A stretch of 21,105 nt of DNA. Source: JBBUX01 sp037445775 (lineage in GTDB: Bacteria > Actinomycetota > Coriobacteriia > Anaerosomatales > PHET01). The position numbers were made by a program, and so were the translations under genes. The notes below the pieces were generated by a model, which saw only the letters and a program-made list of their open reading frames with translations, ran no database searches and was not told the origin of the DNA. Positions within the stretch are counted from its first letter, which is position 1. Every line of letters begins with the position of its first letter. The DNA lies in contig JBBIJX010000028.1 in assembly GCA_037445775.1 (NCBI GenBank), positions 1 to 21,105 of the forward strand, given 5' to 3'. Shown here in pieces: positions 1 to 7,125 of this stretch.

Positions 1-1587
1 GGCCGGCTCGTGAGAGGCGGCGAACTCCGAGGCCACCGTGAAGAACTCGCGCACGTTCTCCGCGCGGCCCCGCGCCTCGTCGGTGCCCTCCGCCTCAAGG
101 GCGGCGACGATCCCGGACTTCTGGACGATCAGCTCTACGAGGTCACGCAGGTCTCCCGCGAGCGAGCGCATTTCGTCGAGCAGCTCCGTGAACGCCCTGA
201 GGCGGGCGCATGCCGAGGCGTTGAGACACTCTCCGAGGACCTCGGCGCGCATCGCCTCCTCGAACCCGATCCCGCACTCGCGGGCGAGCGCTGCCACCTT
301 GTCGAGCGTCGTGTCCCCGATTCCGCGCTTCGGCGTGTTGACGATGCGGCGAAGCGAGATGTCGTCCGCGGGGTTCACGACCACCTTCAGATATGCCGTG
401 ACGTCGCGGATTTCCGCGCGGTCGAAAAAGCGCGTGCCGCCCACGATGCGGTAGGGAATCCCTGCGCGCAGCAGCGCATCCTCGAGCGTGCGTGACTGCG
501 CGTTCATGCGGTAGAACACGGCGACGTCACGGAAGCGACGGTGCTCCGTGCGGGAAAGGCGGTCGATTTCGCCCGCGATGAAGCGCGCCTCGTCGCGCTC
601 GTCGGTCGCAAGGTAGCTCGCGATCTTCTCGCCCTCGGCGTTGCTCGTGAACAGCGTCTTGGGCTTGCGGTTCGCATTGTGCGCGACGACCGCGTTCGCC
701 GCCATGAGGATTCGCGCTGTCGAGCGGTAGTTCTCCTCGAGCTTGACGACCTTCGCCTCCGGGTAGTCCCTCTCGAACTCGAGGATGTTTCGGATGTCGG
801 CGCCCCGCCACGAGTAGATCGACTGGTCGTCGTCGCCCACGACCATGAGGTTGCGCCGGCCGGCGGCCAGGAGTGTCGTGATCGCGTACTGCGCGTGGTT
901 AGTGTCCTGATACTCGTCCACACTGATGTAGCGAAAGCGCTCCTGGTAGGCGCGCAGGACCTCCGGGTGTTCTGCGAGGAGAGTGTGAGCATTGACGAGA
1001 AGATCGTCGAAGTCCATGGCGTTGTTGGCGCGCAGACGCTGCTGGTAGCGGGGGTAGACCTTCGCGGCAGCCTTGTCGAGCGGCGTGAACGCCTTGGACT
1101 CGAACCCGGCAGGGCCCAGAAGTTCGTTCTTCGCCGACGAGATTCGCGCGCGCACGGCGTTGAGCGGGTAGCGCTTCTCGTCGAAGCCCAGTTCACGCAG
1201 CACCTCTTTGACGAGGCGCTTGCCGTCGTCATCGTCATAGATGGTGAAGCTCGACGTGAACCCGAGCAGGTGCCCGTCGAGGCGCAACATCCTCACGCAC
1301 ATCGCGTGGAAGGTCATCACCCACATCGAGCGCGCATCCCACGCGGCGCCGATGGTGCCCAGCAGGCGACCGAGGCGCTCCCGCATCTCGGCGGCGGCCT
1401 TGTTGGTGAACGTGATCGCGAGGATCTCGGCCGGGCTCACATGATGGTCGGCCACGAGGTGTGCGATCCGATAGGTGAGCACGCGCGTCTTGCCTGACCC
1501 TGCGCCGGCGAGCACGAGCAACGGACCCTCGGTCGCCTCGACGGCGTCGCGCTGCGCGGGGTTAAGGAGGGAGAGGTCGATAGCCAT
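1..1587 (-). CDS. pcrA: ATP-dependent DNA helicase PcrA/UvrD (N-terminal 529 residues, truncated by window edge)
   Basis: Superfamily 1A 3'-5' DNA helicase acting in nucleotide excision repair and in removing proteins from stalled forks. The frame is open from the ATG at 1587 to base 1, so the C-terminal part (about a quarter to a third of a usual PcrA) lies outside the window. Visible motifs: Walker A GAGSGKT near residue 28, followed by TFTNKAA (motif Ia); VDEYQDTN (motif II) near residues 223-230; GDDDQSIYSWRGA (motif III) near 250; NYRST just after it. The sequence continues normally to the left edge with no frameshift. The start follows the usual family N-terminus (LLNPAQRDAV). No Shine-Dalgarno sequence precedes it, and a -10-like TACACT ends only 9 nt upstream, so the mRNA may be nearly leaderless. 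Family assignment is secure; PcrA versus UvrD naming is by convention for Gram-positives. Confidence 0.96.
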   Translation of the reverse strand, partial: MAIDLSLLNPAQRDAVEATEGPLLVLAGAGSGKTRVLTYRIAHLVADHHVSPAEILAITFTNKAAAEMRERLGRLLGTIGAAWDARSMWVMTFHAMCVRMLRLDGHLLGFTSSFTIYDDDDGKRLVKEVLRELGFDEKRYPLNAVRARISSAKNELLGPAGFESKAFTPLDKAAAKVYPRYQQRLRANNAMDFDDLLVNAHTLLAEHPEVLRAYQERFRYISVDEYQDTNHAQYAITTLLAAGRRNLMVVGDDDQSIYSWRGADIRNILEFERDYPEAKVVKLEENYRSTARILMAANAVVAHNANRKPKTLFTSNAEGEKIASYLATDERDEARFIAGEIDRLSRTEHRRFRDVAVFYRMNAQSRTLEDALLRAGIPYRIVGGTRFFDRAEIRDVTAYLKVVVNPADDISLRRIVNTPKRGIGDTTLDKVAALARECGIGFEEAMRAEVLGECLNASACARLRAFTELLDEMRSLAGDLRDLVELIVQKSGIVAALEAEGTDEARGRAENVREFFTVASEFAASHEPA

Positions 1588-1596
1588 GGCCGAGGT

Positions 1597-1602
1597 AGTG
1601 TA
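1597..1602 (-). promoter_or_regulatory. Putative -10 box of the helicase gene
   Basis: TACACT on the minus strand ends 9 nt before the helicase ATG, and no Shine-Dalgarno sequence lies between. The -35 region is poor (CTGAGG at about 17 bp). If used, transcription would start within a few bases of the ATG, giving a very short leader or none. Hexamer matching alone is weak in GC-rich DNA. Confidence 0.4.
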
Positions 1603-1650
1603 GCACCTCAACCCCGGCGCCTCAGTACCTCAAACCTCTCCGTTCAAGCC

Positions 1651-1851
1651 TCACCGCACGAACCTGATCATGCGGAACGCGTCGGCATCGTGTTTGACGC
1701 ATTCGTCGTGGACGACACGGCGCTCACCCGACGCGAACTGCACGTTGCCGCAGCGCTCGCAGACAGCGTGCCGGCAGACGGAGCACTCGCCCAAGCGGCG
1801 GGCGTCCGTCGCGCTGCAGTGCGGACATCGATGCTTCAGTCCGTCGTCCAC
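1651..1851 (-). CDS. Small zinc-ribbon protein of unknown function
   Basis: A 66-residue protein with four pairs of possible zinc ligands: CPHC near residues 9-12, CSVC, CERC, and HxxxC (residues HDEC), spaced like two interleaved zinc ribbons. This suggests a structural zinc-binding mini-protein; I do not recognise a named family. I chose the GTG at 1851 because GGGGG lies just upstream and the Cys-rich segment begins only after it. An in-frame ATG at 1959 would add 36 low-complexity Arg/Pro-rich residues overlapping the DAHP synthase gene and is less likely. It lies 55 bp downstream of aroF on the same strand and may be co-transcribed with it. It could bind nucleic acid or a protein partner; nothing in the sequence decides this. 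Confidence 0.7.
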   Translation of the reverse strand: MDDGLKHRCPHCSATDARRLGECSVCRHAVCERCGNVQFASGERRVVHDECVKHDADAFRMIRFVR

Positions 1852-1906
1852 CAGACCCCCGCGCCAGAAGACCCCCGAACGCGTTGGCGGTGCCGTGATC
1901 GGAGTG

Positions 1907-2704
1907 CTACGCGAGCGTCGTGCCCACGGCATCGGCCACCTTGGACACTTCGACAACAAGCTCCCTTAATCCTTCCAAATCAAGAGACTGCGGTCCGTCG
2001 CACAGCGCTTCGCGCGGATCCGGGTGCACCTCGACCATGATCCCGTCGGCGCCCACCGCCACAGCGGCACGGCTCATCGCAGGCACGAGGTCGGCGCGGC
2101 CCGCCGGGTGTGAGACGTCGACGATGATGGGCATGAGAGAAAGTGACTTCACAACCGGGACAGCCGTGATGTCGAGCGTGAAGCGCGTGGCGGTCTCGAA
2201 GGTCCGGATGCCCCGCTCGCAGAAGATGACGTTCCCGTTTCCGTTCATGGTGATGTAATTCGACGCCTGCAGCCATTCGTCGATCGTCGAAGCCATGCCG
2301 CGCTTGAAGACGACTGGCTTGCCGCTATCGGCGGTGACCTCGCCGATCCGACGCAGCAGACTGAAGTTGGCCATGTTGCGCGTGCCGATCTGCAGGATGT
2401 CGGCGTAGGCGTCGACCGTCTCGGCGTGCGCGGAGTCGGTGACCTCGGTGACGATCATGAGGCCGTACTCGTCCGCAGCCTCCCTCATGATCTTGAGGCC
2501 CTCCTCCTCGAGCCCCTGGAACGAGAAGGGCGACGTGCGCGGTTTGTAGGCCCCGCCCCGCATGATAGTGATGCCGAGCTCGTTCAGGACCGCCGCGACC
2601 TCTCGCATCTGCTCGAGACTCTCGACCGAACACGGCCCAGCGATGATCGACACCGCCCCGTCGCGCGTCACGGAGCCGATGGCTCGGGCGTCTTGGGCGG
2701 CCAT
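1907..2704 (-). CDS. aroF: 3-deoxy-7-phosphoheptulonate (DAHP) synthase, class I-beta type
   Basis: Condenses phosphoenolpyruvate and erythrose 4-phosphate to DAHP, the first step of the shikimate pathway (cytosolic). The 265-residue protein is essentially the bare TIM barrel of the DAHPS/KDO8P-synthase family. Motifs: AGPCSVES at 22-29 (Cys25 a likely metal ligand), RGGAYKPRTSPFSFQG at 49-64, FKRGM at 133-137, CERGIRTFE at 162-170, DVSHPAGR at 196-203 (His199 metal ligand), and EVHPDP with the DGPQSL segment at 225-241. The KPRTSP signature favours DAHP over KDO8P synthesis. It lacks the N-terminal ferredoxin-like regulatory domain of the Thermotoga type. Its ATG overlaps the chorismate mutase TGA by one base (TGATG), so the two are translationally coupled and perhaps form a complex; feedback control through the mutase is inference. 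Confidence 0.95.
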   Translation of the reverse strand: MAAQDARAIGSVTRDGAVSIIAGPCSVESLEQMREVAAVLNELGITIMRGGAYKPRTSPFSFQGLEEEGLKIMREAADEYGLMIVTEVTDSAHAETVDAYADILQIGTRNMANFSLLRRIGEVTADSGKPVVFKRGMASTIDEWLQASNYITMNGNGNVIFCERGIRTFETATRFTLDITAVPVVKSLSLMPIIVDVSHPAGRADLVPAMSRAAVAVGADGIMVEVHPDPREALCDGPQSLDLEGLRELVVEVSKVADAVGTTLA

Positions 2705-2985
2705 CAGCCCCTCATCTCCTTCATCACATGCAAGATGGCGCTGTAGATCTCGCGCAGGTTGTCCGCGAAGAGCGGTCCCTCGTTGCAGCTCGCGAGGTGG
2801 GCGAATATCTCCTCCTCGCGCTTGGGGTCGTAGAGCCCCCAGTGGACCTGCGGCTTGAGAGCGCGAATCTCGAGCGCCATCGCCGCGCGTTCGTTCAGCA
2901 GTTTGACGATCTGGCAGTCGATCTCGTCGATCCGCGCACGGATCTCGCCGATGCGAGCCTGGGCTTCAGCGTTTTCCTCGGGCAT
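2704..2985 (-). CDS. Chorismate mutase, AroQ type
   Basis: Converts chorismate to prephenate for Phe/Tyr synthesis. The 93-residue all-helical AroQ-type protein has the expected spaced residues: RARID at 16-20, the LLNERA helix with Arg33, Lys44, and the DPKREEE segment with Arg56 and Glu57. The usual C-terminal glutamine of E. coli AroQ is not obvious (the end reads HVMKEMRG), so that position may be substituted. I chose the ATG at 2985 because AAGGGGG lies about 8 nt upstream and family homology begins just after; an upstream ATG at 3141 would add 52 residues without family character. It overlaps aroF by one base. In Bacillus a related mutase is fused to DAHP synthase as a regulatory domain; here the two are adjacent but separate. 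Confidence 0.9.
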   Translation of the reverse strand: MPEENAEAQARIGEIRARIDEIDCQIVKLLNERAAMALEIRALKPQVHWGLYDPKREEEIFAHLASCNEGPLFADNLREIYSAILHVMKEMRG

Positions 2986-3039
2986 CTGTGCGCCCCCTTC
3001 GTCACGTGGATCCGCGGCTCCCTCGCCCCGGGTGCGCAG

Positions 3040-3045
3040 ATTATC
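3040..3045 (-). promoter_or_regulatory. Putative extended -10 promoter of the chorismate mutase-aroF operon
   Basis: GATAAT preceded by TGC (TGCGATAAT) on the minus strand, about 55 nt upstream of the chorismate mutase ATG. The -35 is weak, which is common with extended -10 promoters. It lies in the 200 bp gap behind guaA. The rest of that gap shows no convincing terminator or RNA gene. Confidence 0.45.
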
Positions 3046-3185
3046 GCACGCGACCGCGCGACGGCACAGAACCAGACTACCGAAGGGCGTCCACGAAGGG
3101 CCGAGCGGCAGTATTGGCCGATGGGACGAGGGCGCGCGCAAGTCTGGACTCAGCCAGCTGAAGCATCACCCGGCTCGCGTCGGCG

Positions 3186-4736
3186 CTACTCCCACTCGAT
3201 GGTACCCGGCGGTTTGCTCGTGATGTCGTACGCGACGCGATTGATGCCCTCGACCTCGTTGATGATTCGATTGCTCATCTTCGCGAGCAAGTCGTGGGGC
3301 AGCCGCGCCCAGTCCGCTGTCATCGCGTCGGCTGATGCGACCGCGCGGATTATGATCGGGTTCTCATAGGTGCGCTCGTCACCCATGACGCCCACGCTCT
3401 TGATGTCGGGCAGCACCGCGAAGTACTGCCAGACCTCGCGGTCCGCGTCCCACTCGCCGATCTCCTCGCGCACGATCGCGTCAGCACGGCGCAGCTTCTC
3501 GAGCTTGGCGTGCGTGATGTCACCGATGATACGAACGGCTAGCCCCGGGCCCGGGAACGGCTGCCGGTGCACGATCTCGTCGGGAAGCCCAAGCTCGCTT
3601 CCCGCCGCGCGCACTTCGTCCTTGAACAGCGCCTTCAGCGGCTCGATGAGGTCGAAATGCACGCCTTCGGGGAACGGGATCAGGTTGTGGTGACTCTTGA
3701 TCTTGGCCGCGTGCTTGTTTCCGCTCTCGATAACGTCAGGGTATAGCGTGCCCTGAGCAAGCCACTTCACACCTTCGAGCTTCGTGGCCTCCTCAAAGAA
3801 CACCTTCCAGAACTCCTCGCCGATGATGCGGCGCTTGGCCTCGGGGTCGTCGACGCCAGCGAGCAGTGCAAGGTAGCGCTCCTCCGCGTCGACATGTACG
3901 AGGTTCACGTGGAAGGTATCGCGGAACGTGTGCACGACCTGTTCGGCCTCGTCGAGGCGAAGCATCCCGTGGTCGACGAAGACGCAGGTGAGCTGGTCAC
4001 CGATGGCCCTGTGCAGCAGTGCCGCGACGACGCTCGAGTCCACGCCGCCGGACAGCCCGCAGATCACGCGGGCATCGCCGACCTGCTCTCGGACGCGCTC
4101 GACGGTCTCCTCGATGATGTTGAGCATGGTCCACGTGGCCGGGATTCCAGCGATCTCGTGCAGAAACGTACGGATGATGTGCTGACCGAACTCCGTGTGG
4201 GCGACCTCGGGGTGGAACTGCGTCGCATAGAGGTTGCGCGAAGCGTCCTCCATCGCGGCGACCGCGGTGGTGGCGGTCCGCGCGGTGACGATGAAGCCGT
4301 CAGGCACGCGTCCCACCGAGTCGCGGTGGCTCATCCAGCATTGCGAGCGCTCCGGCACGCCAGCCAACAGCCGGCCCCCTTCGCCGAGAACCTCGAGTTC
4401 GGCGAAGCCGTACTCGCCGACGTCGGTGCGCGGTATCTCGCCACCCAGATGGAGCGCCACCTCCTGGATGCCGTAGCAGAAGCCGAGCACCGGGATGCCA
4501 AGACCCAGGATCGCCGCGTCCATATGGGGCGCGTCCTCCGCGTAGACGCTCGCGGGTCCGCCGGAGAGGATAAGCGCGGCTGGCCGGCGGGACGCCACCT
4601 CCTCCGCGGTGATGTCGAACGGGACTATCTCGGAGTAGACACGGGCCTCTCGCACCCGCCGGGCGATCAGTTGCGCATATTGCGCGCCGAAATCGAGGAC
4701 CAGCACGACCGCCTGCTCCTCGTGGTAGTCGGACAC
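3186..4736 (-). CDS. guaA: GMP synthase (glutamine-hydrolysing)
   Basis: Amidates XMP to GMP with glutamine and ATP, the last step of de novo GMP synthesis. The 516 residues are full length. The N-terminal class I glutamine amidotransferase has the nucleophile in GFCYGIQE (Cys87) and the His175/Glu177 pair in QFHPEV. The ATP pyrophosphatase P-loop SGGVDSS is at 229-235, and the dimerisation domain ends with the family signature DITSKPPGTIEWE. The start is GTG at 4736, overlapping the guaB3 TAG by one base (TAGTG), with a purine-rich GGGGATGGG upstream inside guaB3. Nucleophile context is GFCYG rather than the commoner GICYG, a mild variation. Co-transcribed with guaB3, so consecutive steps IMP to XMP to GMP are encoded together. 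Confidence 0.98.
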   Translation of the reverse strand: MSDYHEEQAVVLVLDFGAQYAQLIARRVREARVYSEIVPFDITAEEVASRRPAALILSGGPASVYAEDAPHMDAAILGLGIPVLGFCYGIQEVALHLGGEIPRTDVGEYGFAELEVLGEGGRLLAGVPERSQCWMSHRDSVGRVPDGFIVTARTATTAVAAMEDASRNLYATQFHPEVAHTEFGQHIIRTFLHEIAGIPATWTMLNIIEETVERVREQVGDARVICGLSGGVDSSVVAALLHRAIGDQLTCVFVDHGMLRLDEAEQVVHTFRDTFHVNLVHVDAEERYLALLAGVDDPEAKRRIIGEEFWKVFFEEATKLEGVKWLAQGTLYPDVIESGNKHAAKIKSHHNLIPFPEGVHFDLIEPLKALFKDEVRAAGSELGLPDEIVHRQPFPGPGLAVRIIGDITHAKLEKLRRADAIVREEIGEWDADREVWQYFAVLPDIKSVGVMGDERTYENPIIIRAVASADAMTADWARLPHDLLAKMSNRIINEVEGINRVAYDITSKPPGTIEWE

Positions 4737-5911
4737 TAGCGGCCCATCCCCACGCCCTGCGTGTTTTGCAGGACCTTGCCCTCAGTCTGAAGCGCCGGAG
4801 CCACCAGCACCTCCGCCTTCTGGAACGACTTGAGGTTCTCGTAGCCGCACGTCGACATCGACGTCCTGAGGCCGCCCAGGAGATTGAGGGTGCCGTCGTT
4901 CTGGTGAGCCGGCCCCAAGAGGATCTCCTCGAGTGAGCCAAGCTTGCCCGCGCGCACGCGCGTGCCGCGTGGCAGGTCGGGATGGAACGTCGCCATGCCC
5001 CAGTGATAGCCGCGTCCCGGGGCCTCTTCAGCGCCGGCGAGCGGCGAGCCGATCATGACGGCGTCGGCGCCGCACGCGACCGCCTTGGCGAGGTCGCCAC
5101 CGGTGCGCATGCCACCGTCAGCGATGACGTGGCTGTAGCGGCCGGTCTCCTCTAGGCAGCGCGTCCTTGCCGCGGCTGCGTCTGCGATCGCCGTGGCCTG
5201 CGGCACGCCGATGCCGAGAACACGCCGCGACGTGCAGGCGTGTCCGGGGCCTACGCCCACGAGCACGCCCACGGCACCGGCGCGCATCAGGTGCAGCGCG
5301 CCCTGGTAGCTGCAGCACCCGCCGATGATGCACGGGATGTCGAGGTCTTCGACGAACGAGTTCAGGTCGAGCGGCTTGTCGTAGCTCGAGACGTGCTCCG
5401 CACTCACCACGGTGCCCTGGATGATGAGGATGTCGAGGCCGCCGGCCATCGCGGGCTCGATGAACTTCTCGACGTTCTGGGGCGTCAGAGATGCGGCGGC
5501 GAGCACGCCCCCGGCCTTGATCTCGGCCACGCGCTCTGTGACTAGCTCGGCCTTCACGTCTTCCGCCGCGTAGATCTGCTGCATCCTGTAGGTCGCCTCT
5601 TCCTTATCGAAGGAGGCGATCGCATCGAGCTGGGGAGCCGGATCAGCGTAGCGTGTCTGGATGCCCTCGAGGTTGAGGACCGCAAGCCCGCCGAGCTTGC
5701 CCATGGTAATCGCGAACGACGGGTCCACGACGCCGTCCATCGCCGATGCGAGGACCGGCAGCGGGAAGGTGTAGTCGTTCCCCCGGAAGTTGAACGACCA
5801 AGTGATGTCGATGTTGCGCGGGTCCCTCGTACGCTTCGAGGGCACGATCGCGATGTCGTCGAATCCGTACGCGCGGCGTGCGGTCTTACCCCGTCCGATC
5901 TCGATCTCCAT
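4736..5911 (-). CDS. guaB3: GuaB3-family IMP dehydrogenase
   Basis: NAD-dependent oxidation of IMP to XMP is the expected reaction. The 391-residue TIM-barrel protein has the catalytic loop GPGHACTSR at 221-229 (Cys226), IADGGMR at 263-269, a phosphate-binding segment around GADAVMIGSPLAG, and an MSTCGY segment near the C-terminus. It lacks the paired CBS (Bateman) regulatory domain inserted in canonical GuaB, consistent with its shorter length; this form is typical of Actinobacteria and cyanobacteria, where it has long been annotated only as IMPDH-related. The start ATG is preceded by GGAAGGAAG. The direct overlap with guaA supports a true role in GMP synthesis. No second, canonical guaB is present in the window. 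Confidence 0.93.
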   Translation of the reverse strand: MEIEIGRGKTARRAYGFDDIAIVPSKRTRDPRNIDITWSFNFRGNDYTFPLPVLASAMDGVVDPSFAITMGKLGGLAVLNLEGIQTRYADPAPQLDAIASFDKEEATYRMQQIYAAEDVKAELVTERVAEIKAGGVLAAASLTPQNVEKFIEPAMAGGLDILIIQGTVVSAEHVSSYDKPLDLNSFVEDLDIPCIIGGCCSYQGALHLMRAGAVGVLVGVGPGHACTSRRVLGIGVPQATAIADAAAARTRCLEETGRYSHVIADGGMRTGGDLAKAVACGADAVMIGSPLAGAEEAPGRGYHWGMATFHPDLPRGTRVRAGKLGSLEEILLGPAHQNDGTLNLLGGLRTSMSTCGYENLKSFQKAEVLVAPALQTEGKVLQNTQGVGMGR

Positions 5912-6003
5912 GCTAGTTCGCTTCCTTCCCTGTCCACGCGCGCGAACGCCGAGGCCGACACAACCGCCTGCGCGGACGCCGGCGGCTCATGAGCGGTGCC
6001 GAC

Positions 6004-6009
6004 ATTCTA
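6004..6009 (-). promoter_or_regulatory. Weak putative -10 box upstream of guaB3
   Basis: TAGAAT on the minus strand about 92 nt upstream of the guaB3 ATG. A good TTGACC lies at 6037-6042 but 27 bp away, too far for a standard sigma70-type promoter. I recognise no purine or PreQ riboswitch in the 233 bp gap. Confidence 0.25.
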
Positions 6010-6072
6010 AGGGAGCGGTGCGCGTTTCGGAACCCCGGTCAAGCCTCTGTCGACCCCGCTCCGGACCTCGCC

Positions 6073-6130
6073 GCGATGGCTCGCCCGGGCATCACAGGCG
6101 AGGGGGGCATCCCGCGCGACGGCCCATCGC
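6073..6130 (-). terminator. Possible structured terminator downstream of the activase gene
   Basis: A perfect 7-bp inverted repeat (gcgatgg at 6073-6079, ccatcgc at 6124-6130) encloses a second hairpin with 6-bp arms (ctcgcc at 6080-6085, ggcgag at 6097-6102). It begins 15 bp past the activase stop, at the end of the 6145-9117 operon. There is no T-run, so intrinsic termination is uncertain; it may instead protect the mRNA end. Confidence 0.35.
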
Positions 6131-6144
6131 CCTCCGCCCGTCCG

Positions 6145-7125
6145 TTAGGCCCTCTTAGGAGCGGCGGCCTGGCTCCTCAGGCGCTCCATCCCCGACGCGC
6201 AGCGATTGCCCCACCCGTCGAGAATCTCGCCGTCGCGCATCACGTAGACGACCTCGCAGTCGTTGGCGCACCCTCCACACTCGGCGCCAGCCGTTTCGAA
6301 GGCGATATCGCGCACGCCGAAGTCGAAACGCTCCTCGCGTCCGGAGCCCTTTGCCAGCAGGGCGATCCCCAGCGCGCCGGTCAGGTGTCCGCGCTCATCC
6401 ACGCGAATCGGCTCGCCGGTCACCTCCTCGAACGCACGCACGACACCGACGTTCTTGGACACGCCACCCTGGAAGACGATCGGACCGCAGATCTCCTTGC
6501 CCTTGCCGACGTTGTTGAGGTAGTTGGCCACGATCGCGCGGCAAAGCCCGGCGATGATGTCCTCGATCGGGTATCCCATCTGCGCCTTGTGGACCAGATC
6601 GGACTCAGCGAACACCGTGCAGCGGCCCGCGATCTTCGTGGGCCTTGCGGAGCGAAGCGCGTACTCGCCGAACTCCTCGACAGGGATGCTGAGCCGTCGA
6701 GCCTGGGCGCTGAGGAACGAGCCCGTACCGGCGGCGCACAGCGTGTTCATCGCGTAGTCGACCGGCACGCCATCGCGCAGGATGATGATCTTGGAGTCCT
6801 GACCGCCGATCTCGAACACCGTGCGAACGTCCGGGTGCAGCCACAGAGCGCCCATCGCGTGCGCAGTGATCTCGTTCTTGACCACCTGAGCCTTGAGCAT
6901 CGAGCCGATGAGCTCGCGTGCCGACCCGGTGGCCCCGACCGAGACGACCTCGACGCCTCCTCCCCGAAGCTGTCCGTCCAGTTCGCTTAGCATCCGCTTG
7001 ACCGCGCCGATCGGGTCGCCTTCCGTCCACAGGTAGGACTCGGCCAGCACAGTCCCGTCGCCGTCGATGACGACGCCCTTGGTCGATATCGACCCGATGT
7101 CGACGCCGAGGTAGCCGCTACGCAC
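6145..7125 (-). CDS. Acyl-CoA dehydratase activase (BadF/BadG/BcrA/BcrD, HgdC-like, COG1924)
   Basis: ASKHA-fold ATPase. Members carry a [4Fe-4S] cluster between two subunits and use ATP hydrolysis to push a low-potential electron onto a partner such as 2-hydroxyacyl-CoA dehydratase or benzoyl-CoA reductase. The 326 residues show GVDIGSISTKG at 7-17 (phosphate 1), GGQDSKII at 107-114 (phosphate 2), and the two expected cluster cysteines, Cys130 in TLCAAGTGSFL and Cys169 in GRCTVFAESD. The C-terminus adds a four-cysteine group (Cys283, 286, 290 in CGGCANDC, and Cys309) beyond the minimal HgdC domain. The GTG start at 7125 overlaps the upstream gene by 8 bp. No catalytic dehydratase subunit pair is in the window, so the client enzyme is unknown; the two upstream proteins are the best candidates. 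Confidence 0.92.
   Translation of the reverse strand: MRSGYLGVDIGSISTKGVVIDGDGTVLAESYLWTEGDPIGAVKRMLSELDGQLRGGGVEVVSVGATGSARELIGSMLKAQVVKNEITAHAMGALWLHPDVRTVFEIGGQDSKIIILRDGVPVDYAMNTLCAAGTGSFLSAQARRLSIPVEEFGEYALRSARPTKIAGRCTVFAESDLVHKAQMGYPIEDIIAGLCRAIVANYLNNVGKGKEICGPIVFQGGVSKNVGVVRAFEEVTGEPIRVDERGHLTGALGIALLAKGSGREERFDFGVRDIAFETAGAECGGCANDCEVVYVMRDGEILDGWGNRCASGMERLRSQAAAPKRA

Noticed and set aside
541..1497. Long plus-strand open frame (318 codons) opposite the helicase gene
   Set aside because: Antisense shadow of a clear PcrA/UvrD frame containing every helicase motif; the plus-strand product has no recognisable domain.
5912..6144. Purine riboswitch upstream of guaB3
   Set aside because: No guanine-aptamer core segments recognisable; only a weak -10 and generic GC-rich stems.
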